A stretch of DNA of 64,000 bases from Arion vulgaris. Taxonomy: Eukaryota > Mollusca > Gastropoda > Stylommatophora > Arionidae. Shown one piece after another: positions 25,246 through 35,792 of the stretch; the stretch's first letter is position 1; the number at the start of each line of letters is the position of its first letter. Location of the stretch: assembly GCA_020796225.1 (NCBI GenBank), contig CM036771.1, forward strand, positions 29,556,176-29,620,175. The letters run 5' to 3'. The notes below the pieces were generated by a model. The model saw only the letters and a list, made by a program, of their open reading frames with translations. It searched no databases and had not been told where the DNA came from. A program made the translations under genes and the position numbers.

Positions 25246-26183
25246 TGTACATTGTACATCAGGTAAACGTTGATGGCAAAATAACCATCTTGCCATTTAT
25301 AGAAATGCCGGCCAATAGCTTCCCTCAAATGAACGTATTCCTCGGATCGTAGTTTTGTTTGGTTTAATCGAATATAGAGCAATTTTTGCCAACATAGCTA
25401 ACAAACATTGATGGAATAGTTGGCGATAACTTAAAATATGATTTGCAGTATCTATGATCATGATTAGAAACAAACCTGGATTGCGTATTTTAAATTCAGC
25501 TTGTAACGGCTTGTTTGAAATATTGACTTGAATCATACGTCATCGAATCGTGTAGATGCGCATACTGTAAACTTCCGGAAGAAACTCTCGATGAAATTTG
25601 CGTTTTTCGATTTTTTAAAAGATTTTTCTCTAAAATTGTCAGCGATACATATTTAAAACTATGACAGGTAGCATTCCGACATCAAAACAAACATAAACAA
25701 ACATATCCTATAAATTTCAGCTAAATCTGATGTGTATATACTAATACGTACACCGTAGACTTCCGGAAACGTTAATGGCAATTTGGTTAGAAACTTTCGA
25801 TGAAATGAGCGTGTTATTATTTTTAGATTTTTCGAAAGCTTCAGCGCTACCTATTTCAAACTGTGACAGGTAGCATCCTGACATCAAAACAAACATATCC
25901 TGTAAATTACAGCTACATCTGTTCAGTAGTTTCCGAGTCTATAGGTAACAAACAAACATACACACATACATTCATTTTTATAATAGGTATAGAAGATGAA
26001 GTTTTAACTGACTCATCATTTTGCATATCTGCGAGTTCTTCTTGATACTGCATATTTGAAATAGACAAATCCACTAACATTGACTGCAATCAATTTGTTT
26101 CAAATCAGAAAACCTTTCTTTTAAATCAGCCGATAGAATTTTAAGATGATCGACAATAACAAGTATCAGTATAGCGGTATCAG

Positions 26184-27330
26184 TCACTTCACATTTCTGG
26201 AGCCAATGAAACTCTTCAAAATGTTTATTGCAAATATATTTCTGACATAATTCAATAAAGGTAATAAAAACAAATATCTTAGCTTTTCCATCAACAAGAG
26301 TTTTATTCTTCCTTGAAGGTGGTTATTTAATATATTTTGTTTTTCAAAGATATCGGCTATATAACTCACAAATGCTTTACTATCGACCGTTAACAGATAT
26401 TTCATTTCAGGTTTGTCGCTTAAAAATCACTAAGAGTATCAAATAGTTCCATAAATCTTATCACGCAGTTCCCTTTTGAGAGCCATCTTACTTCAGTGTG
26501 AAGTAAACGTTTCACATGGTCTGTATTTTGTTCTTCAAAAAATAGCACGAAGAGACGCTCACATTTGGCATTAGCTTTAATAGCATTAATACACTTTATA
26601 ACTGAATTTAGTACTTCATTTAGAAAAGGCGAAATACTTTTAGCTACCAAATTGTCCAAGATATTATATTTTTCATTGGTATATTATGACATATAAGTAA
26701 TTATTTAGCTTATTATATACATCTTTGGAGGTAGTGGTGCTTTCTAATGATTTACAGAACAACATTTCTTCAGCAAAATCCCATTATCAATATATCTTGC
26801 GTAAGTTATCAATACTACTTATCGACACTGTCTCTCAAAGCTCATCCATTTGCACTGAGAATTTTCTTGTTTTCAGCTTTCAAACAGGTATATTTCAATA
26901 TCTCCACTCATTTCGTCTATTCTATTGCTAACAGAATTGTTACTGAGTGGCATAGCTTTCCCCTCTTGGTCATCTTTTTCCAGAACCATTATAAGAAATG
27001 ATGATATTGATGGTTTGATTAAATTCTCTCCTATATTATGATTTTTTCCACATTTAGCAATGAGTAAGGAAATTTGATAACTAGCCTCAAGAGTACGATT
27101 GACAGTTGCAGTATGAGCAGTAAACAGGGACTTTAATGTTGCTCTTTTTCAAAATTTGTCTTTAAAGTTTGAAAGTAATTCAAATCTGACATAATATGAG
27201 CACTATGTTTCATCTTCCAATGCTCTTCAAGACGACCTCGTTTCATTGATTCGTTGGTCAAGCATTGTTGGCGTAAAAGACATTAATGTGGAATGCATTA
27301 ATATAGTAATATTTCACATCAGGTGATATA
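26184..27330 (-). pseudogene. hAT (ZBED5-like) transposase N-terminal and middle part, copy 1
   Basis: From right to left on the minus strand: a BED-finger remnant (NESMKRGRLEEHWKMKHSA-like, near 27200); a segment with KCERLFVLF and LLHTEVRWLSKGNCVIRF (26659-26420), the conserved TEVRWLS block of ZBED5/SCAND3-like hAT proteins; and MKYLLTVDSKAFVSYIADIF with KSFIGSRNV (26405-26184). hAT transposases cut and paste DNA through an RNase H-like DDE core. Frameshifts throughout, and the C terminus is displaced by the Helitron. Confidence 0.82.
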
Positions 27331-28929
27331 TGTTTGAGCAAATTCGATTATTATAGCATGACTATTTGAAGAAAAAAAACCCACAAATCATTAACAATAT
27401 TTATATCCACATTTATGTGGTCAAATCTGCTCTTCTGAAAAAGTATGTGGTGTTCTTTTCTAATTAGCTCTGATAAATTCTAACCTCCAATAGTTATATC
27501 TTCTACGTGAAGCTCTTCGGTTCTCTTCTGCTTTTCTCGTATAATCTGACCTAACAGTCCTGTACTTTAGCTGTTCTGTGTCTAGTTCTCTATTTTTATT
27601 ATAGCTACCTCAAAGCTGTTCTGTATTTGGCTCTCTATCTGCTCTATTATTCCCTCTTCTTAAAGTCCATCGTGTATATATGGGTAAATATTCTATTACT
27701 TTACTATTCCAAAACTTTGTTCTCAGAACTGCAATTTCCCACATCTGCTACTCTCTTTCAAAAGACTCATCTTACTTTGACAATCGATATTCTTCTGTCA
27801 TTGTCTAAAATGTATGTTCAACCACGCCTTCTCAATCTGTCGCTAACATGGAAAACAAGATCTCATGATATTCTACTGTAATCCATATATAAATGCTCCT
27901 TCGTTAACTATACAGCTACAAAATAGTACTCTAAGGACACCTGTATAATCCAGCTGCATAGTGAGTATCTATTATTTTGGTAATCAGACTAATGGCCCAT
28001 AACTTGTATTTGAGTCAAACCACCTTGATGTTTCTTGGTTTCTTTTCCCATCGTACCTAACATTCCAAGCCAAATCAAACTTCAGACCTGCTTTCTATGG
28101 CGGAAATATGATATGCCTGGCTCTGTCCAATATTATTACATACTCAAGATTGCACTATATAAATTCATTTTGGACTTCATGACAAGGTTGACAAATGACG
28201 GACACATTACAGTTTTTTTTAATATGACTCGATTTTAACACAATAACACGATGCTTTCCCGCTTTCAAAGCTTTGTTAAAAGGAGGTAAAAATGTACCTA
28301 GATATAAGTACTTTCCATTTATTGAAGATTTTTAAACTTCAGTAAAGTGATTGTGAAGCAACAGTCGTTTTTGTCAACAGACATCTAAAAAGTATATCAG
28401 TTTTGCAACACCATGAACATTAGTTAAACTCCGAACATGTCCATTGCCCCCTAAACGATGTAATGCCCCTGTGGGCGTAAGCCCCACGTTGGGAAACAGG
28501 GCTCTAGACTGTCTGGACACAGAGCTGAACTCGGCCCCCACTTCAGGGCTTCGAGTTTCGCCCCATGTGGCCCACGTGTAACTCATCTCGGGCCTAAGTG
28601 TTGCTCCATGTAGGCCCACGTCTCCTCTCTGGATACACCTCTCATCCTTTTCTATTTTATCCGTTCAGTTTTTCCCATCGGCCGGGAGAGACGTGCATTA
28701 ACAATCACTCTGGGATTCCGCTCGTCTGTGTTGCGAGCGGATCTCATCCAACGTGACTACTTCTGCAACACTACCTACGCCGGAGTAGCTCTCCCTCGAT
28801 CCCTATCCTTTTAGCCAGACAGGAACCAATGTCTGTTACCAGAGTCACCATGTGGAGGTGGGGTAGGATCTTGATTAGTGCCAGCTCACTAATCCTGGCG
28901 CGGTATTGTCCCTTTGCGCCTTTGACCCC

Positions 28930-29204
28930 GTTATGAATTCATGTGTTGTCAGAGAGCCAAATGTAGCTTCTCTCACTGAATTTTGCATAAAGGCTAGCTT
29001 TCCTTATAATTGGTGTCATTCAGGCGAGCCTTTCTCTCACCTCTAAGGTATGTGTAATTTAGATCCCCAGTTAAAGAATCGGGAAACCTATAGACCAACC
29101 TCGTAACGTGTGTTCATCGAAAAAATTGTTGGTCTCGAACTCCGGAATTAGCTGGACACACGGTTCCTAGCGACGCGCGTTATCTACTGCGCTATCGGCG
29201 CCCC
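28930..29204 (-). mobile_element. tRNA-headed SINE (SINE type 3)
   Basis: The minus strand starts GGGGCGCCGATAGCGCAG at 29204 (A box TAGCGCAGTAGATAACG) with B box AGTTCGAGACC near 29131, so a pol III promoter from a tRNA-like head is visible. The body continues AGAAAGGCTCGCCTGAATG and ends GAATTCATAAC at 28930, directly against the X 5' end. The body and tail match 35793-35937, about 49515-49648 and the 3' end of X copy iv. The anticodon arm is too degenerate for a tRNA gene. Confidence 0.85.
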
Positions 29205-29308
29205 TGCCTAAATGATCATTAGGCTTTAAGAAACTGCTGTGTATTGTAATTGTTTTTGTATTTTGTAAAACCACAGCACTTTGTTTTTACGTGTTTCACT
29301 ATTGGCAG

Positions 29309-29638
29309 AAGTATACACTGAACGTGCATCACTGACACTAAGTGACGTCATTGGTAGGTACCTTAGATGAACAAAGTATACACTGAACGTGCATCACTGA
29401 CACTAAGTGACGTCATTGGTAGGTACCTTAGATGAACAAAGTATACACTGAACGTGCATCACTGACACTAAGTGACGTCATTGGTAGGTACCTTAGATGA
29501 ACAAAGTATACACTGAACGTGCATCACTGACACTAAGTGACGTCATTGGTAGGTACCTGAGATGAACAAAGTATACACTGAACGTGCATCACTGACAATA
29601 AGTTACGTCATTGGTAGGCACCTTAGATGAACAATAAC
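29309..29638. repeat. 66-bp tandem array (5 units) carrying CRE motifs
   Basis: Five head-to-tail units of 66 bases, almost identical, each contain GTGACGTCATTGG. Units 1-4 have the palindromic full CRE TGACGTCA; unit 5 has TTACGTCA. Follows a dispersed-repeat end (29240-29300). Noncoding. Confidence 0.95.
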
Positions 29639-30264
29639 AATAAGAAGGACACTGCCAACAGTAATGAACACTATGCTGATTTAGCAACAAACAACAACGT
29701 AGTACATTAATTCAATGTCATCTCCCTTGGACAAGATGATGATGACCAGTATTGTCACATCAAACAAACTGAAGAGATAAGAATTAGCGCAATTGAGATA
29801 TCTTTCAGTAGCAGCTTACATTTGGAAATGAACCTATACTGCTCAGCAGCCATATTGTGCTCGTTATGCAAAATGTATATAGCAAAAATACTGGAGAAGA
29901 TAGCTGCCACAAAGGTAAATGAGTCACGTAGACGAAGATCACATCCTTACTGATCTCATGGTTAGCTATCAGCCAATGAAAGATATTGGGACAATGCTAG
30001 CAAGTTTGCATATGATGTTTAGGTTAACTTCCAATTCAAGCAAGAGACTATCTATATGGCGATAATCTTAAATAAGGTTTAAAACAGCTTGAAGTTTTCA
30101 ACCATGATACTCTCTTTGCTAAAAAAAAAAGGGAATAAATACTTGAATGGTGGAGTGAATGTCCCCTACTTTGGCGTAGAGGCATGATGCACTATTTTTA
30201 GATAGTGTTCAGACATTATTTGTTTATGGACAGAATTACGCCATCATCGCCTCTATTTTTCGTG
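29639..30264. other. Unannotated stretch
   Basis: No ORF, repeat family or RNA gene recognised. Confidence 0.4.
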
Positions 30265-30778
30265 TTGTTCAACGTCTATAGAACAAAGGTAGACAACATT
30301 AAACCATCCGATATGGGCCGAACGTTGACTTGTGTTGACGACATAACAACAATTGAATTGAATTGTTAATCAAGAAATGGCACAAGACAATAAATGCACA
30401 GTACATGTCATTTGATAAATGTTAAAGAAGAATCCTGCAAATATTTTGGCCAAATACCATAACAAATTAGGAGCTTTTGAAACGAACAGACTGTGCATCC
30501 TTGTAGACCATCATTAAGAGACGAAGATGGAGGTGGCTTGGACATATATGTCGTATGCCAGTGGGGCCATTGGCTAGGACAACTCTCAGATGGACAGCGG
30601 ATGGAAAGAGAAGGCCTGGACATCCAAAGGAAGCATGGAGAAGAACTGTGGAGAGAGATTTGAAGGAGTGTGGCCTGACGTGGGAGACGGTTGGTAGAAA
30701 GGCAGTAGAACGGCAACAGTGGAAGTCTCTTGTGGAAGCCTTTTATGTCAATCGGAACACGAAGAGGATATAGATAGA
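30265..30778 (+). pseudogene. LINE family B, 3' end, second copy
   Basis: It reads RRRWRWLGHICRMPVGPLAR, GKRRPGHPKEAWRRTVERDL, WETVGRKAVERQQWKSLVEA and NRNTKRI. It is collinear with 12895-13605, including the same disrupted stretch around 30300-30460. The C terminus is more intact than in the first copy. A (GATA)-like end at 30767-30780 may be the tail. Confidence 0.82.
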
Positions 30779-31122
30779 TATGTCATAGCCCCTCCCCAGG
30801 TGGCAGCGGAGGAATGGACAGTTAGCCAGATAGTTAGTGTAGTATGTAATTAGATGTTTAATAGTTGAGACTATGTGTTGCACTCTCTAAGCAGAGGTGC
30901 AACACATAACAACGAGACATTTTGACGTAATAAAAACTACGTAGTTGTGTAGTGACGGCAGTAACGTGAGTAAACAGAGAGAGACCAAAATATACAGTGA
31001 ACAGAGGTGGACGTGGCTTGTATAAAACACCTAATAAAAGCAATCATGAAATATACTGGAACGTGTTATTATTTGTAGAGTCTGTGGCATAGCTCTCAGT
31101 CTAACTGTTCTCTCTCCAATAT
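30779..31122 (+). repeat. Possible solo LTR
   Basis: The segment begins TGTCATAGCCCC, has a TATA-like CTTGTATAAAAC and an AATAAA near 31035, and could end CTCTCCA near 31117. It contains a 12-bp hairpin (TATGTGTTGCAC with its complement, 30869-30910). No coding region adjoins it and no convincing TSD was found, so the LTR reading is tentative. Confidence 0.35.
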
Positions 31123-31281
31123 AAATATATAAAAGTATGAAATGATGATAGAAGGAGGAGGAGATCTGGTCTCCTAATTGTTACAGCGAAGACAGAGAGT
31201 CTGTGGCATAGCTCTCAGTCTAACTGTTCTCTCTCCAATATAAATATATAAAAGTATGAAATGATGATAGAAGGAGGAGGA
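31077..31281. repeat. 119-bp tandem duplication
   Basis: Two copies, period 119; 86 bases starting AGAGTCTGTGGCATAGCTC are identical between them. A very recent duplication. Confidence 0.9.
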
Positions 31282-31311
31282 AAACGGTAACAGATAGACA
31301 TGGCGTTTGGG

Positions 31312-31885
31312 ATCTACTCTATTCTATTCTATTCTTTAATCCTGTTTTGTCTTATGGCGTTAGATCGAAAAAGAGACATACGGAGCGTTTCTCTCTATGC
31401 GCTTTGTACAAGGTGAAATTTAGTGCCTCTGATATTCCATCGGTCCTTCATTTACGTGGTCGTCCTCTGGGTTTGTTACCGTTGCATCTGAGTACTGGTG
31501 CTCTTTGTGGGAGACTGTCTTGGGTAACCTTGATACGTATCCGAACCATTTGAATTGTTTTTTCTTGATATATTGTAGCACCCACATGGATCCCACTCCT
31601 CTTCAGATTTTATCGTTTCTGACCTTATCATTTATTGTAACATTTAGAATTCGTAGTAAACACTTCATCTCTGTCATTTGGATTCTTCTTTTCTCATTTG
31701 TTGTCAATGTCCAGACCTGACCCTGATAGCACAGAGCTGGTAAGAAAACTGCGTTGAACATTGCTCTCTTGGTGTTTATCGCCAAAGGCTTGTTTTTCAG
31801 TATTGGTGACATATGTCCAATAATCTGGTTCTCCGTATTACATCTGTGTTGTATTTACGCTAAATGTTTTCCATTGGATGAGATC
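31312..31885 (-). pseudogene. LINE family E, 3' part
   Basis: The minus strand reads GSMISSNGK, MSPILKNKPLAINTKRAMFN, FLPALCYQGQVWTLTTNEKR and EMKCLLRILNVTINDKVRN, ending near a (AATAG)n tail at 31316-31335. Collinear with the copy at 51480-51990. Frameshifted. SINE type 1 inserted at its right border. Confidence 0.8.
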
Positions 31886-31896
31886 ATGCTGCCATC

Positions 31897-32155
31897 TTCT
31901 TCTTCTTCTTCTTTGCGTTCGTTCTTTACGACCAATTTTAATCACTCGTTGTGATATGTTTGATCTTTGCCAAGAACGTGTATACGGTGCACATTGGTTT
32001 GGTAGGCCCCTAAACGCATAAGACTTCTACACGTTTAGGACACATGCATCCGATTTCAACCAAACCTCCTTAGTCGCCTCTTACGACATGCGTGGTAGGT
32101 AACAGTGGTTCTATTCTATACATCCCAAATTTGGGCCCCGGTAACCACTCGGGTG
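31897..32155 (-). mobile_element. SINE type 1 with TSD
   Basis: The 11-base TSD ATGCTGCCATC (31886-31896, 32156-32166) flanks a minus-strand unit starting CACCCGAGTGGTTACC and ending GCAAAGAAGAAGAAGAA. It carries the core box GTCGTAAGAGGCGACTAAGG, as in the copy at 14229. The flanks are LINE E on the left and LINE D on the right, so the target was already a LINE E/LINE D junction. Confidence 0.88.
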
Positions 32156-32166
32156 ATGCTGCCATC

Positions 32167-34668
32167 CTTTCCAGATCTCTCCACTCTCTCCCAATTTTCT
32201 TGCATTCCGTCTCCAACTCCCGTCTCCAGGTGTTCAAGGGTCTTGTTCCATCGGAGAGCCTGTCTTGTGATGCTATTTGGGGGTTTTCTCAATTTGTGTC
32301 CTATCCATCGCCACCTTCTGCTCCTTATCTCTTGTTCCACCTGTCGTTGTCCTGTTCTATCCCAGAGTTCCCTGTTTGTAGTCTTGTCCTACCATCGCAG
32401 ATGGAGTATCCTGCGTAGGCATCTATTGATAAATGTCTGCAACTTTTGGTGTTCCCTTAATTGTTCTCCATGTCTCCGCTCCATATAGAAGGACAGCCTT
32501 GACATTTGAGTTAAATCAATATCTTAGTTTTACTCCTGATCACTCTTGAACTCCATATGTTCTTCAGAATGGCAAAGGCTGATCTTGCCTTTTGTATTCT
32601 AACCCTAACATCTTCATCTGAGCCACCTTGCATGTTGATAACACTTCACAGATATGTAAATGTGTTCACCTCCTTTAATGGTGATCCTCTCATTATGATC
32701 GGGTCTCTAGAATTAACATTTAATCTCATGATCTTTGTTTTTCCGCCAGGAATAGTCAGACCCAGTTGTTGTGAGATTGTTTCCAGTTTAGTTGTTTTTT
32801 CTTGCATCTGTTGATGACTATGGGAGGGGAGTGCTAGATCGTCTGCAAAATATAAATCCTCCAATTGACTCATCATGGTCCACTGTATTCCATTTCTCCC
32901 CTGGCTGTTGTTGATCTCATTATCCAGTCAATAGCCATCAGGAAGAGGAAGAGTGATAAAAGGCAGCCCTGACTCCCACCTGTCTTTATTTCAAAGGCCT
33001 CTGTCAGTTTGCTTCATGCAGTACTCTACCCATTGTCGCCTCATACATTTTCTTTATTAGGTTGGTTAGCTTCTGGGGGACGCCATAATGCCGTAGCAGT
33101 TTCCAGTGTTTCACTGTCTAGGCTATCAAATGCCTTTTCATAATCGACAAAGTTGATATAGAGGGATGAGTTCACTCGATGTTCTGCTCCACTATGATAC
33201 GCAGCGTTTATATTTGATCCGTGCAGAATCTGTTTTGCCTAAATCCTACCTGTTCATCTCTTAGTACTGCATCTGTAGCTATCTTGAGTCTCTCTAGGAT
33301 GATTCGGTTTAGTATTTTACCTGGTACAGACAGGAACATTATTCCTCTATCGTTCGAGCATTCTTGCAGATCACCCTTTTTGGTAATTTGACTATATAGC
33401 CTTCTCTCCAGTCTTTTGGTATTTCTTCCCTCTCTCAAATTTTTCCTTGCAACCCATGTAGCATGCCTGTTGAGATGTCAGCATTTGCCTTTATGGCCTC
33501 TGCAGGAATACCATCTGGGCCTGTAGCTTTACCATTTCGTAGTTGAAGAATGGCTTTTTTAATTTCTGCTTTGCTTGGTTTGTTACAGTCGATTGCTAAA
33601 TCGATTTGCGGTTGGATCTATGTCTGATTGGCTTTGGGGGACTGGCCTGTTTAGTAAGTCTTTGAAGTATTCTGTCCATCTCTGCATCTGTTCTTGAGTA
33701 TTGCCCAGTAAACTTCCAGCCTTGTCCTTAATCGGTTTATTTGTTTTTGGTATTTCGCTGCCAATTTCCTCATATTGTTGTAAAAATCTTTCAGGTTACC
33801 CTTAGCTGCTGCCTCTTCTGCTTCTCTTGCCAGATCATCTGTGTTTTTGTTTGTTTATTAAGGGATTAAAGCCTCTTTAAGCCGAGGCACGCCCTTTCAA
33901 CCTAAGGCGAACCTTTTATTGGTTATATCAGAGCGTGTAGGCCAACAAACACAGAATTTTTGTTTGTTTAGTAAGGGATTAAAGCCTCTTTAAGCCGAGG
34001 CACGCCCTTTCAACCTAAGGCGAACCTTTTATTGGTTATATCAGAGCGTGTAGGCCAACAAACATGAAAAATAAGAATTAACTCCTTTCGGAGAATCCAG
34101 TAGAATGAGGTTTTTTAAAAAACCATCATCTGTGTACCTTCTTTTATCCGCTTTTATACTTCTTTTCACCTCTTTGTTGGCTTTTGTGTGTTTCTCTTGT
34201 GCTGTGGTCTCTGCAGATCTTGTTCTGCTATTACAGAGGTCGGCCTTTCTGCCTCTTCTCTCCGTTATCTTATCTAATGTTGACTCTGATAGCCATTCTT
34301 TGTGGTGGTATATCTTTTTACCAAGGGTAGGCTCACATGTGCTAGTCCAGGTTTCTTTAACTTTGTGCTAGTGATCTTCAATACTTTCTTCATAGACTTC
34401 TTCTAAGGCCTCGAATTTGTTGGAAATCGTGACACAAAATATGTCTTTTCCTTCTGCTCCTTCAGATGTCCCACATTGTATCTCACCCAGCTTTATGTGT
34501 GGTCGACATGAATCTCTTGAGTTTCATTCTCACCTTAGCTATTACAAGGTGGTGATCAGAGGCCACATCTGCTCCTCTATATGCTTTTACATCATAAAGT
34601 GACCTTCTGAACTTCCCTGTAATGCAGATGTGGTCGATTTGGTTTTCTGTCATGTGGTCTGGTGATAT
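32167..34668 (-). pseudogene. LINE family D, endonuclease C terminus and reverse transcriptase
   Basis: Minus strand, right to left: endonuclease C-terminal block ISPDHMTENQIDHICI and YRGADVASDHHLVIAKVRMK (34660-34500); then fingers with RNTKRLERRLYSQITKKGDL and VPGKILNRIILERL (33438-33208); palm with LEDLYFADDLAL (motif C as FADD, near 32850); then RSRRWRWIGH (32330). Hallmarks of an AP-endonuclease LINE. It is broken by many stops and by a 280-bp insertion at 33845-34124. It ends without a 3' tail at the LINE E junction. Its 5' continuation is inverted at 34669-35110. Confidence 0.87.
33845..34124 (-). mobile_element. Dimeric SINE-like insertion in LINE D, with TSD
   Basis: The TSD ATCATCTGTGT (33834-33844, 34125-34135) flanks 280 bases holding two 112-base copies (from 33844 and 33956, nearly identical) and a short unique end with GGTTTTTTAAAAAACC. 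On the minus strand the copies end A-rich (AATAAACAAACAAAAA). Each unit contains GCCTC/GAGGC complementary blocks. Family unknown. Confidence 0.8.
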
Positions 34669-35110
34669 GGGGGAAACAATACTGTGCTCCGGAACAGAGG
34701 AGGAAGATGCACTACACAAGGAGGAGGTAGCATTGATGTTGACCAAACAAGCACAAAAGACATTAATAAAATGGGAGCCGTTAGGACCAAGAATGACCCG
34801 GGCAACTTTCAAGACCCCAAACGCTAAAATTAAACTGAACATAGTCCAATGCTACGTCCCAACAAATGACAGCGAAGAACAAATAAAAGAAGAGTTCTAC
34901 AACACATTACAGAGGATATTAGGCAAATTTAAAAGTAAGGACCTTACTATCTTGATAGGAGACTTTAATGCAAAAATAGGTAGGGGCAACTGGGGTTTCG
35001 AGGAAACTATGGGCAGACATGGACAGGGGGAGATAAATGAAAATGGAGAGATGTTTGTGGATCTCTGCGAAGCAAACCACTTGTTTATAAGAGGCAGCCT
35101 TTTCCAACAC
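34669..35110 (+). pseudogene. LINE family D endonuclease segment, inverted
   Basis: It reads GETILCSGTEEEDALHKEEV, WEPLGPRMTRATFKTPNAKI, VQCYVPTNDSEEQIKEEFYN and DLTILIGDFNAKIGRGNW (catalytic GDFNAK), then FVDLCEANHLFIRGSLFQHT, in a single open frame. This is the AP-like endonuclease domain that nicks target DNA. It immediately precedes, in protein order, the SPDHMTENQID block found on the opposite strand at 34660. Confidence 0.9.
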
Positions 35111-35125
35111 ACAATATATTTTTGA

Positions 35126-35313
35126 AAGTTAAAAAGAAATTCAAGAAAACATCAGATTTACTATGTCTTTGCGGCCAATATGGCAACCCTAACAGGGAAA
35201 TTTCACTTGTGGTACAAGGGAAATAACCGCTGACAGAGTGACGAGTATTAAATAGAGTTATTGGACCTATATCAGCCTGGCGCTAAAAAAATATGCAACA
35301 TTAGTGACTTTTT
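35126..35313. other. Unannotated short stretch
   Basis: Sequence between the inverted LINE piece and the next SINE. No feature recognised. Confidence 0.4.
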
Positions 35314-35529
35314 CGCCCGTGTGGTGCCTGGGCCCGCAAAGAGGCATGTCGTAAGATGTGACTGAGGTAGGGACATAGGGAAGCTACACTTGTAAATACA
35401 AAGCGTCGCAGACATCGGATGTGCTAGCCTACGTGTAGCTGGCACAACGTACACTCGCTGATAGGCTCAGATCACATATAGATCACACAGACTGGTTAAC
35501 AAGTGGTCGATATGGAGCGTTTGAAGAAG
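35314..35529 (+). mobile_element. SINE type 2, internally deleted
   Basis: It starts CGCCCGTGTGGTGCCTGGG and ends GGAGCGTTTGAAGAAG. About 30 bases before the core box are missing compared with the copy at 36036. TSD not clear. Confidence 0.8.
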
Positions 35530-35792
35530 TGCTACTTTAGGGCGCGGTCTACCTGATTCCTTGTAGTCTAAAAAAGTGCTGTTCAACCACTGTGAATCGG
35601 CTATCTGATCTCCACCGATCTAGTTTCCCACAGGTAAGTTTCCTACAAGTTTCAGTTTCAGTGTGGAATATTTTCACTGCACTCCGGACATGTCCATAGG
35701 TGCTCCGATCGCCTTCGCAATGTCTCCAACAGCGTCCAGCGACTGACTGTACTAGTTCGATTTTGATTGATGAGTCTACTCATATACCGGTT
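35530..35792. other. Unannotated stretch
   Basis: No gene seen. Bases 35600-35770 include CGGACATGTCCATAGGTGCTC and GTCTCCAACAGCGTCCAGCG, vaguely like the LINE H 3' end near 62500; not secure. Confidence 0.35.

Larger units (their letters stand above)
21514..25996 (-). mobile_element. Helitron (4.48 kb) inserted in the hAT element
   Basis: On the minus strand it begins TCTTCTATACCTATTATAAA at 25996 and ends GGGTACAGCTAG at 21514. The flanking hAT sequence reads CTTCA before and TTTAATATAAAAG after, which is contiguous in the other hAT copies. That proves precise insertion between A and T with no TSD. TC at the 5' end and CTAG at the 3' end fit the Helitron rule. A short CTAGC/GCTAG inverted repeat precedes the 3' end. 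It carries RepHel remnants. Confidence 0.95.
20954..28501 (-). mobile_element. ZBED5-like hAT transposon, copy 1, with nested Helitron
   Basis: Terminal inverted repeats CAGTGTTTCCCAAC (20954) and GTTGGGAAACAGGG (ending 28501) are flanked by a perfect 8-bp TSD CTCTAGAC (20946-20953, 28502-28509), the hAT signature. The element is 7548 bases, or 3065 without the Helitron at 21514-25996. Transposase pieces lie on the minus strand. It sits in element X. Copies 2 and 3 at 56907-63680 are relatives. Confidence 0.93.
20400..28929 (-). mobile_element. Element X copy iii, interrupted by a SINE and a hAT element
   Basis: The 5' end GGGGTCAAAGGCGC is at 28929. The leader and body run to 28510, are interrupted by the hAT element at 20954-28501, and resume at 20953-20766 and again left of the SINE. 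The left (3') boundary near 20400 is uncertain and no (GA)n tail is seen. Blocks TTTCGCCCCATGTGG and CTGGGTTTTCCAG align with copies i and ii, so the hAT and SINE inserted after X. Confidence 0.65.

Noticed and set aside
29131..29204. Functional tRNA gene
   Set aside because: A and B boxes are present but the anticodon and acceptor arms do not fold properly, and it continues into a SINE body.
34105..34371. Plus-strand hydrophobic ORF
   Set aside because: Antisense of the LINE D reverse transcriptase.
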